The notes under the pieces: model-generated
Database searches by the model: none
Told to the model about the DNA's origin: nothing
Seen by the model: the letters and a program-made list of their open reading frames with translations, nothing else
In this document: positions 44,400 to 55,881 of the stretch, piece after piece
Layout: every line of letters starts with the position of its first letter
How positions within the stretch are numbered: the stretch's first letter is position 1
Position numbers and translations under genes: made by a program
NCBI GenBank assembly: GCA_021234155.1
Contig: JAJEKV010000009.1
Location: 11,850,546 to 11,914,545, forward strand
Direction of reading: 5' to 3'
DNA from: Isoetes taiwanensis
Lineage: Eukaryota; Streptophyta; Lycopodiopsida; Isoetales; Isoetaceae
DNA length: 64,000 bases

Positions 44400-45015
44400 T
44401 GAACATCTATGCTATATCTCGAGAGAATGACACAAATGCCAATAAATGGGTGGTGAAGTGAGTAGTACAAGAACATAACAATGACAAAGATGGTGATGCA
44501 ATATATGTCTCTAATAGAAACACATATAATGTCGAATCAAATGATATTATATGCGATCATATAATTGATATAAGTTGTAACACTTGTATGGTCATGTTAT
44601 AAATAGAAAAATTATTGACATTATGAGCGATGCAAGTGCTGATAATATCCATGATGCTATTAGCAACATATATAATGTCATCTGTGAGTACTGATATAAC
44701 TATTGCAGCACGTGAGATACAATAGATGGCGCTATAACTGACCATATAATTGCTATAACTAATAGCACTTGTATGGTCATCACTAGAACTACAATAACTA
44801 CTGATGGTAAGAGTGATGTAAGATGTGGTATTACCAGTGATGCTATTAATACCAACTATAGTATCATTTGTAAATTATTGACATTAATTGTAATACTGTG
44901 CATGACGCTAAGGGTGCTACAGTTTTTGTCATTGATAGGTCACCTCAATAGCATTATTTACATCATACAATATTTTTTTAGATTTTAAGTGATACAAAAT
45001 TGACGTTAAATGGCT
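44400..45015. repeat. CACTA right subterminal repeats
   Basis: Words such as ATAATGTC, GATGCTATTA, TGATATAACT and ACTATAGTATCA recur for ~600 bp. They are related in composition and motif to the left subterminal zone in inverted orientation. Confidence 0.75.
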
Positions 45016-45030
45016 GTTCTCTTGTAGTGA

Positions 45031-45275
45031 TGCTATGGTTCTCTTCTTATATAGAAGAGAATCATCATTCTAGGGAAAGGGACGCCAGTTTTGGCGCCAT
45101 CTCTCCTTTTGAACCCAGGCTTTCTTTGGCAAGCCTGCTATAGCCAGGTTTTCTTTGGCACAAGCCTGTTATAGCGCAGGCTTTCTTTGGCTTTTTCTCC
45201 CATAAAAGTCTTATGTCTTCATGCATTCCTCATCAACGTTTTCTCTGAGTTGAATCTTGTTGTTGTACGGAGTTT
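45031..45275 (+). repeat. Dispersed/terminal direct repeat, copy 1 (with 56299-56550)
   Basis: Starts TGCTATGGTTCTC directly at the CACTA target site and shares with the second copy GAAGAGAA, TCTAGGGAAAGGGACGCCA, TTTTGGCGCCA, CTCTCCTTTTG, CCCAGGCTTTCTTTGGC, TTTTCTCCCATAAAAG and GAATCTTGTTGTTGT. Both start with TG. If the 7.5-kb LINE C insertion is subtracted the copies are ~3.8 kb apart, so they could be LTRs of a non-coding LTR element or two units of a tandem array. Confidence 0.7.
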
Positions 45276-46300
45276 CCTACTGCTACTCTCCATTCAGGTG
45301 TTGTGTTTTCTGGTGTCATTCGGGGATTGGGCTCAGGATTTATCCATTCCTCATGGATCGTTAGCGCTCCTGGAGATCCGATCACCAAATAAAAATTGGA
45401 TCCTGCTTGTCTTTGGCTTTTCTGTGCATCCTAGCTGCTATATCTCTGATCATGGTCTCTTTTGTTTTTTTAAATTGATTTGTCAATTCCTTTGCTGGGT
45501 TGTGATGTTCCCATACTTGCCTTTTCTACTTTTTCTTCTCCGGCAGACCTTCTCGACTTTGTCCACACCCTGGCTTTATCTGACTGCCAGATTTAGTTGG
45601 TTTGCAAACTGTTGGGACAGTCTGACCTCAAAACGGCCATCGGATTTCATTGCAAGCATTTGTGGCCTCCGGGGTTACCGGGTTACAGTTTCCCTGACAA
45701 TCCTGCCATATTGTATGGGGTTTCCAATGTCCAGTATCCCTTATTTCGTTTTTTAATTAAAAGTCTATTCTTTTATAAGGGTTTGCTATCTTATAAGGCG
45801 GTTTTTTGGTTTTGTCTTTTAAGTATGGGGCTAGGGGGCTTGTTTGGGTTATGTAGGATCTTAAATAGGATTGGTTTTCTGTCGGTGTGCAGTATGTCAG
45901 TCTTCTTCCCGCATTTTGTTGTTGTCACTTGCTATATGGTTTGTTAGATTCTAAGTGTAGGGCTACAGGGCTTGTGTGGGGTGTAGGATCTTAACAGGAC
46001 TTGGTTGATTTGTGTCTGTGTGCAGTGGGTCGATCTTGTTCCCCCATTATTTTTGTCGTCCTTGCTTGTTGGGTTGGTTTTGGCATGAGTCATAGGTTGA
46101 TATGCAGTTTGGGTTATTTCATGTTTTGCCCATTTCATGTTTGTGCTTTTTGCCTATGGTATGCTGTTATGTAGGGATTTTTTCTATGTTGGTTATTTGG
46201 CATGGCTTTTCCCCATATTTTGATGGACATTTGTGGTGGGCCTTGTGGCCATTGTTTTGTGGTTTTAATTATGGAAGTTCGTGGTATTCGAATCAGGAGT

Positions 46301-46434
46301 CTTGGTTATTTGACAAAATTTTCTCGTTTCTTGTGATTGGTTCTAAGGAGTTTTTATTTCAGGATGGCTTGGTTATTTGACAAAATTTTCTCGTTTCTTG
46401 TGATTGGTTCTAAGGAGTTTTTATTTCAGGATGG
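46301..46434. repeat. 67-bp tandem duplication
   Basis: CTTGGTTATTTGACAAAATT through TTTCAGGATGG is repeated with no visible difference at a period of 67. Confidence 0.95.
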
Positions 46435-46582
46435 CTGATACTAACCCATCTAGGGTGCCACAAGGTACCGACACTCCCATGAGCACTCGGGCGATCGCGG
46501 TTGCACGTCTTGGGAAACGTATTGCAACTTAGGCACCCGTTGGGACAGGTCGTGCTCATTTTTCTTCGACAACTCCTTCCCC

Positions 46583-48027
46583 TACATACATATTTGTCGT
46601 TATATGCAATAATAGGAGCCTCTTCAGGTACATTGTGCTTTATGCACGTTTGTATGATGTCATCTAAATACATGTTTCTATCCGCTCTTATTGATGCTCA
46701 ATTGGTCAAGTAAACCCTCCTAATAACCCTTATATACATACTTCATTGATGGTATGATCAGAACTCTTCATCTGCTTTTTGTGCTTTATGTCGGGATCCC
46801 ACCCAATTTTCCATTTTGCATGGTTTTCTTAGCGGTTGCTTGGTTACTTTCCAATGGATATAGTTGTTCCGGACCTGGCTTGTCCTTTCAATATGAGGTT
46901 ACTTGAAGGCCATGCATTACCAGGCTCGATATTTACTCGAGGGTGAGTTATGGCTTTTCATTCGTCTTGAATAGGAAAGTATGGCTTGTGTAGGGCTTGG
47001 TGCTTGTAATGTTGGCTCAACCACATCTAGTTTTGTTTCTAGTAAGCTTTTATATTTTTACGGGTTTCTTGTTGTTGTTTGGGCCCTGATTCTTGGAACT
47101 TGTCGAGTTATTGGTCATAGAGTTGAGATTCTTATTGTTTGGTGCAATTTTTGTGCTTCTGTTGTGGGCCAGAATGATCTAGAGGTTAAGATATTCAGAA
47201 GGTTGCCAATGGGTCGTATTTTCAGACTCATGGTGGTTCTTCGAGTTCTTTCTTGTTTATGGACGCTATGGATGCTTTTGGTGGTTTTAAATATGGTTTT
47301 GGTCTAGCATCTTGTGCCTTGCTCTCTTATGTTCATTAAGTAAGCATAGCCAAGCTATTCCATTTGTACTTCTCGGGTGGTCGGTCCTTTTTTCTACACT
47401 GTCATTCCTATTATTTCAGGTTGCACATGGGTCGGTTATAATGCTTTGTTTTCTTGGTCTTGTCGAGTTGTTTGGTCATAAAGGTTAGGTCTATTATTGT
47501 TAGTGCATTTGTTGCACTTCTTGCTCTGAGCCAGGATGGTTGTTGGAATGTTTTGCCTGCCCTAAGTTGCTTTGTTGGTCTAGGGATATGTTGCTTACCC
47601 TTCTAGGTTCGTCTAGACATTGGTTAAATGCATGTTTATCGTTGTATGCAATAGTAGAAGCCTCTTCATATGCATATTGAGCTTTATGCACGTTTTGTAT
47701 GCCATCATCTAAGTACATGTTTCTATCTGCTCTTATTGATGCTTCATTGGTCAAGTACACCCTCTTATTGACCCTTATATACATACTTCACTTATGATAC
47801 GAGAGAAGCCCTTTATATGCATTTTGTGTTTTATGCCAATATCCCACCCGATTTTCCATTTTGCATGGTTTTCTTAATGATTGCTTGGTTATTTTTTGCT
47901 GGATATAGTTGTTTCGGCCCTGGCTTGTCCTTTCAACATGAAGTTGTTTAAGGTCCATGCATTATCAGGCTCGATGTTTATTGGAGGACGAGTTATGGCT
48001 TTTCATTTGTCTTGAATAGGCAAGTAT
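46583..48027. repeat. ~400-bp direct repeat pair, 1.05 kb apart
   Basis: Copies at about 46583-46984 and 47633-48027 keep the same order of blocks, ending TTGAATAGG(A/C)AAGTATGG. They are diverged by perhaps 15 percent by eye. Part of the same non-coding repeat block. Confidence 0.8.
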
Positions 48028-48487
48028 GGTTTCCCCCTGCCAACTACCCTTCTTTTCTTAGCAACCATTCGTCCCTATCTGTCCACATTGTTTTCGCTCT
48101 TGCCATCTCTGATCCCTTCTTACCGATGCCGCCTCCATCGTGCCCTCTCACCCTTTCTTCTGTTCCCCTTTGGGGGTGGTCTCAAAAGGTCATGAAGTTG
48201 TTCATCAAGTTGTTCTCTTGAGTTTGTTAGTCCCTTGGTGTCATCTTCCGACTATGTCATATGGTCCCCTCTAGATTCCTTGGATTCATTGTTCCAGGCT
48301 CCAGATTTCTGTCACTTGAATGAGTCCTTTTGTCTATGTCTGATCTTCATGTCTTCTCTTTTTATGCATTCTATGGTGCATGGTTTCAACCTTTCTTCTT
48401 TATTATACAATGGGGTAACCATGCATTCTAGCCCAATAGAGACCCTCATATGCTGCTGCCACATTATTCAAGATACACCGGCGAGGC

Positions 48488-51400
48488 AAGAAACCTGAAG
48501 GTTAAAAATTGGGTTAAACAATGGAGTAAAGATCTAGCTCAAAAGAGGAAAGCTATTAAAACTAGTCTGCTGGAACAGATTAAAGAGGTCAGATCTCTTA
48601 TTGAGAAAAATCCTACTGAGGAAGCTTTGCATGTAAAAGAATGAGAATGAGAATGATTTTTTATCGTCCACTGAGGCCAATCGGCCTATGGGACCCAAAA
48701 GAAGACCAGTTGCATGAGGAATCCCTAGAAATTCAGATAAAAACCCTGGAGGAACACCAAGTCAGAGGCATGGCTGTTAGGAGCAAAATTAAAATGTACA
48801 ACCAGCTTGACCATGAGAGCTCCAAATTGTTCTTCAGAATAGCAAGGAATAGGCAAATCAATAACTCCATCACCAAATTGGAATCTGACCAAGGAGTTAT
48901 GCACACTGATGAAACTGAAATTGCTATTGCCTTTCATAAATTTTACACTGATCTCTTTAAGGAAGAAAGGGTTGAGGAGAGCAAAATTCAAGAGGTCTTT
49001 GAGATTATTGGTCCCCCTAATGAGGTCATGGAGGATGAATGGACTTTGGCCCCTGAACTCCCCGAGATATTTGAGACCCTCAAAAAGATGAAGCATGGCA
49101 AGAGTCCAGGAATAGATGGTTTTCAGCCAGAATTCTTTGTGGAATTCTGGCCAATCATGAAGGATGACATTGTCCAGTTCATCCAAGGGATTTGGGGTGC
49201 CAAATCCATCTTTCCTACTTATAATGTGGGTGTGATTTCCCTTATTCCCAAAACTGATTCTCCTCTTAAGACTAATGAATGGCGCCCTATCTCTCTTACC
49301 ACCACCTTGTATAAGTTGGTGGCCAAAATCATTGCTGGTAGAATTGTGGTACATCTCCACAATAAAATAAATCCTTGCCAATCTGCCTTTCTACCTAATA
49401 GGTCTATCCTGGACAACTACATTGCTGCTAATGAGGCCCTTCATTGGAACAAATTAACTAAGCAGAATTGTGTGCTTCTTAAATTAGACTTCAAAAGAGC
49501 ATATGACTGTATCTCTTGGAGTTTCTTAGAGAAAGCCCTTCATCACATTGGTATTCACCCTTTTTTCATCAGTCTCATTATGGGGGTGTGTAAAAATGCT
49601 ACTTCTTGTGTTCTTATCAATGGAACACCCACAGATTTCTTTCCTATCCAAAGAGGAGTAAGGCAGGGCTGCCCCCTGGCCCCCTACCTTTTTATCATTG
49701 CTGCTGAAATTCTTACTAAGATGGTGCTTGCTTATCAGGGAAAAGGATTAATCCAAGGCCTTAAAATGCCAGACTCTGATCAACAGATGTCCATCCTTCA
49801 ATATGCAGATGATACCTTTATTATGACCAAAGCAGAAAATAATTGTTTGGATAATCTCATGGACTGCATCACCAAGTTTGGTGCTGCCTCTGGGATTCAT
49901 CTCAATTATGCCAAATGTTCAATTCTTGCTGATGGGTGCTACCCTGACTTGAATACTCATGGAATCAAATTTGTCCCTGAAGGTCATTACTTAACTTTGT
50001 TGGGCCTCCCTCTTGCCACTCACATGTCTCACAAAGTGGCCTGGCAGCCTTTGATCAATAGGATCAGGAAAAAACTTCTTCTTCTTAAAGGCTCCCTCTC
50101 ATTGGCTGGGAGAATTTTAATTGCCAATTCTGTCCTTGCCAGTAGTCATGTTTATTTCTCCTCGGCCTTGATTGCTGATAAAGCTTCCTATAACAAAATC
50201 GAGCAATGTATCAGAGAATTTATCTGGCAGGGAACTCATTTATCTTCTTGGGATGAGCTGACTCATAGCAGGAAAGATGGGGGCTTGGGATGTAAATCTC
50301 TTCATCTCCAGGCCCAGATTTTAGGTGCAAAGAATGTCTGGAAAGCTATCTCTGGTTTCCAATCCCCAGCTATGGACTTTATCAGGTTTTGGCTTAATAA
50401 GAGTAAACCTTTAGGGAGTCCTTCTTTGATGCACCAACTCCCGGTTTACGCGCTTCTATAAACTTTCAACTGTCTTTGCTAATACTTCCCTTTTGCTTAG
50501 GAACATCTTCAAAGCTTGGGAGAAAGTGGCTACTAAATTCACCCATGATAAGATGACCAACTCAGTGAGGGACACTTCTATTTTCTGGTCCCCCGTCTTA
50601 GCTCCCCCATCCTATTCTGCTATGGCTATATGTCACCCGACTTGTTATAAGAAATGGCATAAGGCTAACATTCTTCATGTTAGGGACCTTATAGATGAGA
50701 CTGATAACTGGATCCCTTGGGATATGATCAAAAAGAAAGTTGGGGAGGGGCCACTCATAGGACTATTTATAAGGTGTAGTGAGCACTTACTCTCCTCTTT
50801 TGGGAAAAGATGGTAATGGGGAGAGTCATTCTCCTTTGAATTGGTTCTTCAAGGTTAAGAGGAGTTATAAAGTCTCCAAGATTTATCATGCTTGCCTTCC
50901 TCAGAAAAAGAGAAAGCATGCCTCCATTCAAGGCATGTCACTAAAAAAGTTCAAGAAAACTATCTTTTCCAACTGGCAGTCCTATTCCTGTCCCAAAATT
51001 AAAGTCTTTGCTTGGCTTGTCCTCCATAATGCTCTTCTCTGCAATACCAACATGATCAAGAGACAATTCAAGAATGTTCATAGCCCTCTCTGTACTCTTT
51101 GTAATACCTATGATGAAACTGTCATCCATATCTTCAAGTGCCCGAAGGTCAAGGAATTCTGGAATTGGCTGTCCCAAATTAGCCCCAACCTGAAAATTCC
51201 AGACTTGGACACCATTTCCACTTACCAATCGCTGCAACCTCGAGTTCCAAAGTTAACTCAACCATCCTTCAACTTGCCCTGTGGATTGTCTGGAAGCACA
51301 GAAATAATGTGGCACTGGCAGATAAGAAGTGTGATCTTGTCTGGATGAAGCTCAACTTTCAATTTGAGCTGACCAGATGTGCTATGGCTCATAAGGCCAT

Positions 51401-52170
51401 AAAACGAGAGAAATTTGATTCTGATTGGCTTCTTTGGGGAACCTTTAAGTCTAATTTCTTTGTTGTCCGCTTTAACTCCCACGATTGACCCGAATTCCTT
51501 TGTGGATCGGCAAAGATTTTGAACAAAGGTGGTGCGGTCTTGAGGGGGACAATTTTACGGATGACGTTCCTACTCACCACTCTGGGACTCCTGCACAAGC
51601 CGTTAGAAGCGACCTTTAAGCCTCAAATTTCTCTTTGAAAGAAGCATACAACGCGCATATCTTGCACAAGTTTATTGGTGCTAACAATCGACTTTTGACA
51701 GAGAAGCAGTTCTCCTGCTTAAGATCTATGTATTACTACCACAAAGGTAGATGTGAAGCTGCTGCTGGTGTTTTATTGGACATTATACAGGTTCCCATTG
51801 ATGAATTGCTGTTGCTGACCCCTTCCTGGGCCGAAATCAACTGGATGGCGCCCCCGTCTTTTGCCATGCCTATCTCTGCTACTCACTCCTTCCCGGATTT
51901 GCCTGCAATCCCGGCTTCCCTTCTCAATTTATCGTCTCTCCCGCTTCATACTCCCTCTCCTTCATGCAATCCTCCTCCTGCAGGTGGAATTTGGCTTTGA
52001 TGGTGCTCCTTCAGCAAATGGTTTTTGGTTGTAATTTTTTGTCTGGTTTTTCTGAGACTGATACTTGGTATCTGGGCTCTGAGCCCCATTTTGTATGGTT
52101 TTAATTTATGATCAATAGAATCCTTCCTTTTCCTCAAAAAAAAAAAAAAAAAAAAAAAAAAGAAACCTGA
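48488..52170 (+). mobile_element. L1-type LINE (family A), 5'-truncated, nested in LINE C, 11-bp TSD
   Basis: AAGAAACCTGA occurs at 48488-48498 and 52160-52170 around an insert ending in A~24. Coding: a long RT frame at 48641-50461 with KSPGIDGFQPEFFVEFWP, EWRPISLTTTLYKLVAKIIA, CQSAFLPNRSILDNYIAANE, LKLDFKRAYDCISWSFLEKA, RRGCPLAP-type RQGCPLAPYLFII, LQYADDTFIM (intact YADD) and LLGLPLATHMS; then a stop, a second frame 50493-51348 with FAWLVLHNALLCNTNMI and LCTLCNTYDETVIHIFKCP (zinc knuckle). No endonuclease. It splits LINE C exactly at STQSG|FLPRR. Recent, since the RT frame is still nearly whole. Confidence 0.95.
48627..48716 (-). mobile_element. 76-bp LINE D tail inserted in the L1, 7-bp TSD
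   Basis: TTGCATG stands at 48627-48633 and 48710-48716. Between is a minus-strand LINE D 3' end (TATGGGTCCC-side to CGATAAAAAA) with a (CATTCT)n tail visible on the plus strand as GAATGAGAATGAGAATGA. Removing insert and one TSD restores EEALHEESLEI in the L1 protein. The 83-bp change shifts the frame, so this killed or postdated the L1. Confidence 0.9.
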
Positions 52171-53664
52171 CTGCGTGGAGGAGATGGACTCGGTAAGCAC
52201 GCCACAAAGCTTCTGAGCAAAAGCTTTAGCAAAGATCTTGTACACTGAGGACAATAAAGTAATAGGGCGCCAATCTGAAATGGAAGAGGGATCCTTACAT
52301 TTTGGAATAAGGGAGATGCAACCAGAGTTGAGGATTTTGTCCAGGTGCCTCTGTCTTTTAAAATCCCTGAAAGCATCATATACATCTGCACCAAGCCAAT
52401 CCCAATACTCCTGGAAAACCTCCACTGGAATACCATCAAGACCTGGACACTTGCCCCTCTTGAGAGAAAATGTGGCCTCAGCTAAATCATTCTGGCTGAT
52501 CTCAGCCTCTAAAATGGCCCTTTGCTCATTGGTGACTATAGGATGAACCTTAGCAAGCAAGGCCGCTTGAAAATCTGGACCGAAAGGCAAGACGCCGAAA
52601 GCAGCTGAAGAAAGTCGATTATGCAAAAGCCTCTAAGCTCAATTTGGATCTGAAACAACACGCCCATCCCGAAGTCCGCAGAGACTCAAGAGATGCAGCT
52701 AGCTTTGTTTTGGTAGCTCAAGAAAAAAAACACGCGGTAACTGGTCTCCGCCCTTGAACCATTGCAATCCAAATTTTAATGCGAGCAAAGTGCACCTCGC
52801 TCGCATTCCATCCGCCTAATGCTACACAAAATTTGCTTCTCCACATGACCATCCGATGGGGCAAACACCCGCATGCCTCAAGTTGTCGATAAAGAGCCAG
52901 CCAAAGGCTCCGTGAGCAGCAAGTCCGCTCACGACCCCAACCTTTAGCAAAAGACTTCACAAGCAAATGAGAGCATCAACAATACCGCCATGCCTCTATG
53001 TCGAGAAAGAAGTGAACCACGCACGCTCTACGCCGCCAAAAAATCATCATCTTTCAAGAAAAATGTATTCGGCTTTTGAAATGTGTCTTAGAGGCGGCAT
53101 GCACCACCGTATGAGAGCAAGAGAAATACCGTGGATTATGGTCAGAAATTGCAGTATTCAAGAGGTTCTCACGATGAAAAGCAGGCAACAGGGTTGCTAC
53201 CAAAGCATTATAGTAGCCTCTATCATGTCTTGCATATGCTCTACCACCACCCAACCAGCCATTACACCAAGTAAAACTTGAGGGACCCTCAACTTCTATG
53301 AAGCCACAATCTTGCATTAAGCGGTGCCATTGCTCCCGCTCAAAGCCCCGCAGACTATCTCTCGCACCTCTCGCCACATCCGCCTTGCTCAAGCTCAACC
53401 ATGTTAAAATCACCCACCATGATCCATGCAATAGGGGAGCCTAACCTCAATAATTTGGAACGCAAAGAAGCCCACAATGCACCTCTCTGACGTGGTCGAT
53501 TATGCGCATACACATTAACCAATCCCCATTCTTGCCCTTTATCAAACCACTTGATTATAATCCACCAGCCAAATCATCAACCCCGAGTAAATGACACCGA
53601 ATCGTCCCTCCTCCATGTTGTAAGGACACCAGCCTTTGCCGAAATCTGCTATGGCCACCGTAAC
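52171..53664 (-). pseudogene. LINE C inverted 5' half: endonuclease and early RT
   Basis: Reading down from 53664: AP-endonuclease motifs KGQEWGLVNVYAHNRPRQRG, AWIMVGDFNMVE, FTWCNGWLGGGRAYARHDRG and ISDHNPRYFS; then a linker; then RT block LPFGPDFQAALLAKVH, NDLAEATFSLKRGKCPGLDG and LNSGCISLIPKCKDP ending STQSG at the L1 insertion. The remaining FLPRRCILNNVAAAYEGLYW continues at 48498-48406 beyond the L1. Frameshifts and stops are present. Confidence 0.85.
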
Positions 53665-55866
53665 ATTGTAATTGCCTATTGTATACTTGAAGTTGGATTT
53701 TGCAAAAGCATATGACAAAGTGTTGGACTGGAGTTTCCGGAGCGATGCCTCTTACGCCTTGGTTTTGGTGCCCGGGCCTCAAATGGATGTTATGAAACTT
53801 CATTATTCGCTTTCGTTCTTGAGTTCTTTTCAAGGAGAACCATCAACATTTTTCGGGTGGGGACGTGGCATTCGCGGCTGTCCTTTTGGCACCGCCGTTG
53901 CTTTTTACAATTGTGGCGAAGATTCTTTCTCGTGTATTCTCTCTTGCGGTCGCGTGAAGGCATCCCCGCATGGTCTTCCCATGAATAATGGTTCACAAGA
54001 GATCCATGAATCGGTATGCGATGACACTTTCTTGTTCTTAATAGCTGATGAGCGAGATTTGCGTAATGCCATTTCCTTGTTGGACCGCTTTCTCTTTGGC
54101 GTCGGTATCTTTGTGGGTGGCAAAAGTGTATCGCCTCAGTGGGCCCTAGACTCTCCAAAGGCCGCCTTCTCGGATTGCATTTCCATGGAAGGTTCTTCCT
54201 CATGGGAAGGCAACTAAGCTTCTAGGCATTCCAGTTGGTATACACCTCTCATCTGGTGATGCGGGGATGTCATTATTAAGGGGTTGGAAAGGCATTTGTT
54301 CCGGTGGTCCACAGCTAAGTTATCCATGGCTGGTCGTAATCGTGGCAAAGTCGGCTTGAAGTGGTACACATGTCTACATGGCATCCATCTTGCCGGCACC
54401 GCAAATCAAAGATGCAGACTCATTGTTCGCGACCGCCGAAACTTCATCCGGGGTGGCACTCAAGAAGGAGCTGATGTTAAAGTTAGTTGGGCGGTGCATT
54501 ATGCCTAAACTTTGTGGGGCCGATGATTCACTTTCTTCTCCGTGAGCAAGGTGCCGGATCTCTTAGTTCATGTGGCGATTCTCAATAATCTTGATAATTC
54601 TCCAGTGTCCCGTCTCATTCACCAGTCTTTACAGAGGTGCATTTCCTTTGGCTCTCCATCCATTAAGCCTCTCCTCCCATGGGCATTATTCTATCCACTT
54701 TCTCCATATCCTAATGCATCTCCTTTCCTCAAGGGGTTGCTAATCTTTGGGAGATGCATGCGCACTTTGTTTGATTCCATCCAATGGCCCACACAGATCC
54801 TACAGCCAGTTGTTGGTGGATTCCTTTGGGTGACGGTCATGCAGATTGTCCCTTGGTCTCTTCTCTCCATCCATTGACGCAACATCGGTGGCGAAAAAGC
54901 GGCGTGTGCTCACAGTATGCATGGTATAATGAGACAAGATTGTTGGCGTGGAATGAGTTCAAATTGAAGTTCCTTCTCCTTCGTTGGGACCGGAGCATTT
55001 GGGAAAAAGTAGTCGCTACACTTCCTCCACACCCACAAGACGTGGCTCCCCAGCCGGGTGGTTCATGGCGTTGTTAAGGAGGAGCACGTGGTGCACTTTT
55101 CGATGTATGTGGTCTGCTTCATCCCAGGTGTTGCCTCCATCACCAAAGTGGCCTTTAGTTATCCCCAGAGCCTCATCGTAAAAGCGATTCTGGCGATGGG
55201 TATGGGATAAATTGCTTCATCCTAAGCTATCCATTTTATGGTGGCAGATCACTCATAGATGCGTGGGGGTAAACACTTTTGTTCATCGATTTAGGGTCCG
55301 TCTCTCGTGATCTGCCCTCTTTGCACGCAGAGGGATGAGACAATTGAGCACTTTCTTTTCTTGTGTCACCATGTTAGACACGCTTAGGCGGTGGCTTCGA
55401 GTCTTTTCCATTGTGACTTGAATAGTCACAGGTCCTTTTTGTCGTCTATCCTAGTTCTTGGGACAAGTTGGCAAAGAGGGCTTTCCACTTAGCATCTGCT
55501 TGGATCATCTCGGTCCATCTGGAGAGACGAAATCTCCTCATCTTCAAGGGACAGCTCTTTTCGATACACAAGTGCTTAGCGATGCCCGTGAGTCGCATTG
55601 TGAAGGCGTATAAATGTTCTTCCTTGAAGGATGACATCAAAAGTGTCATTTGGGAGCAATATCTTCAGATTCACACCTACTCATAGCAAACAGTTGTGCT
55701 CATGGTGATCTGTATTCTCTGCTTTTCTATGTTATGTATGTGGTGGGTAGTGTTGCTCTAGTGGATATCTTCTCCACTGGGTTTTGAGTCCCCCATGTAC
55801 TCTTTGTATTCTTTTGAGTAATAACGGTCCACGTTCATCAAAAAAAAAAAAAAAAAAAAAAAAAAA
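53665..55866 (+). pseudogene. LINE C sense 3' half: RT palm to poly(A)
   Basis: Begins PIVYLKLDFAKAYDK (palm motif A), then IRGCPFGTAV (from RQGCPLAP), a decayed YADD (CDDTFLFLI), HGIHLAGTANQR-like linker, NASPFLKGLLIF, TQHRWRKSGVCSQYAWYNE and the C-terminal end, followed by a short 3' UTR and A27 tail. Frame changes at about 54217, 54508 and 54877 make it non-functional. Confidence 0.85.
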
Positions 55867-55881
55867 CTTTCTTCTTTATTA

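Larger units (their letters stand above)
30167..45032. mobile_element. CACTA (En/Spm-type) element, 14,860 bp, with 3-bp TSD
   Basis: The left end at 30170 reads CACTACAAGAGAA and the right end at 45029 is its exact complement TTCTCTTGTAGTG, the diagnostic terminus of CACTA elements. ATG is duplicated at 30167-30169 and 45030-45032. Both subterminal zones (30240-30780, 44400-45010) are full of short TATAATGTCA / TGATGCTAT-type repeats, as expected for TNPA-like binding. Inside are En/Spm-like remnants near the right end, but no recognisable DDE transposase, so it is probably non-autonomous. Cargo: a MULE/SWIM-like gene, a methyltransferase-like gene and a nested LINE D. A match to the right flank at 56298 serves as a partial empty-site control. 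Confidence 0.92.
45280..48390. repeat. Repeat-rich non-coding block
   Basis: No believable gene. The hydrophobic frame at 45187-45756 has no supporting features. Internal duplications: ~130-bp period pair at 45825-46080 (TGTAGGATCTTAA, GTGTGCAGT); a 67-bp near-perfect tandem pair at 46301-46367 and 46368-46434; and a ~400-bp pair at 46583-46984 and 47633-48027 sharing ATGCAATA(A/G)TAG, CATGTTTCTAT, CATTTTGCATGGTTTTCTTA and GAGTTATGGCTTTTCATT. Confidence 0.7.
48391..55881 (+). mobile_element. LINE family C copy with 5' inversion (twin priming) and 15-bp TSD
   Basis: CTTTCTTCTTTATTA occurs at 48391-48405 and 55867-55881. The insert between ends in A27 (55840-55866). Its 3' part (about 53665-55866) is in sense: YLKLDFAKAYDKVLDWSF at 53690, later YNETRLLAWNEFKLKF and a C-terminal region, ending TTCATCA(n). 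Its 5' part is antisense: endonuclease (GLVNVYAHNRPRQRGALWAS, IMVGDFNMVE, SDHNPRYFS) from ~53660 down, linker, RT start (KCPGLDGIPVEVFQEYW, DWRPITLLSSVYKIFAKAFA, STQSGFLPRRCIL) to HGYPIV at 48406. Sense resumes at PIVYLKLD, so the two halves overlap by four codons. A younger L1 (48499-52159) interrupts the antisense half. Without it the copy is ~3.8 kb; it is truncated at the endonuclease start. Confidence 0.92.

Noticed and set aside
30170-45029. MULE as the outer element of the 30-45 kb region
   Set aside because: The ends are unmistakably CACTA with a 3-bp TSD; the MULE-like gene is inside. I found no MULE TIR pair or 9-bp duplication by eye, though a nested one is not excluded.
45187-45756. 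189-residue hydrophobic ORF as a membrane protein
   Set aside because: It starts inside a dispersed repeat, its composition follows T-rich DNA, and the second repeat copy does not keep the frame.
48725-49381. 218-residue minus-strand ORF
   Set aside because: It is the antisense shadow of the L1 reverse transcriptase frame.
53790-54203. 137-residue basic minus-strand ORF
   Set aside because: Antisense of the LINE C sense half; no motif of its own.
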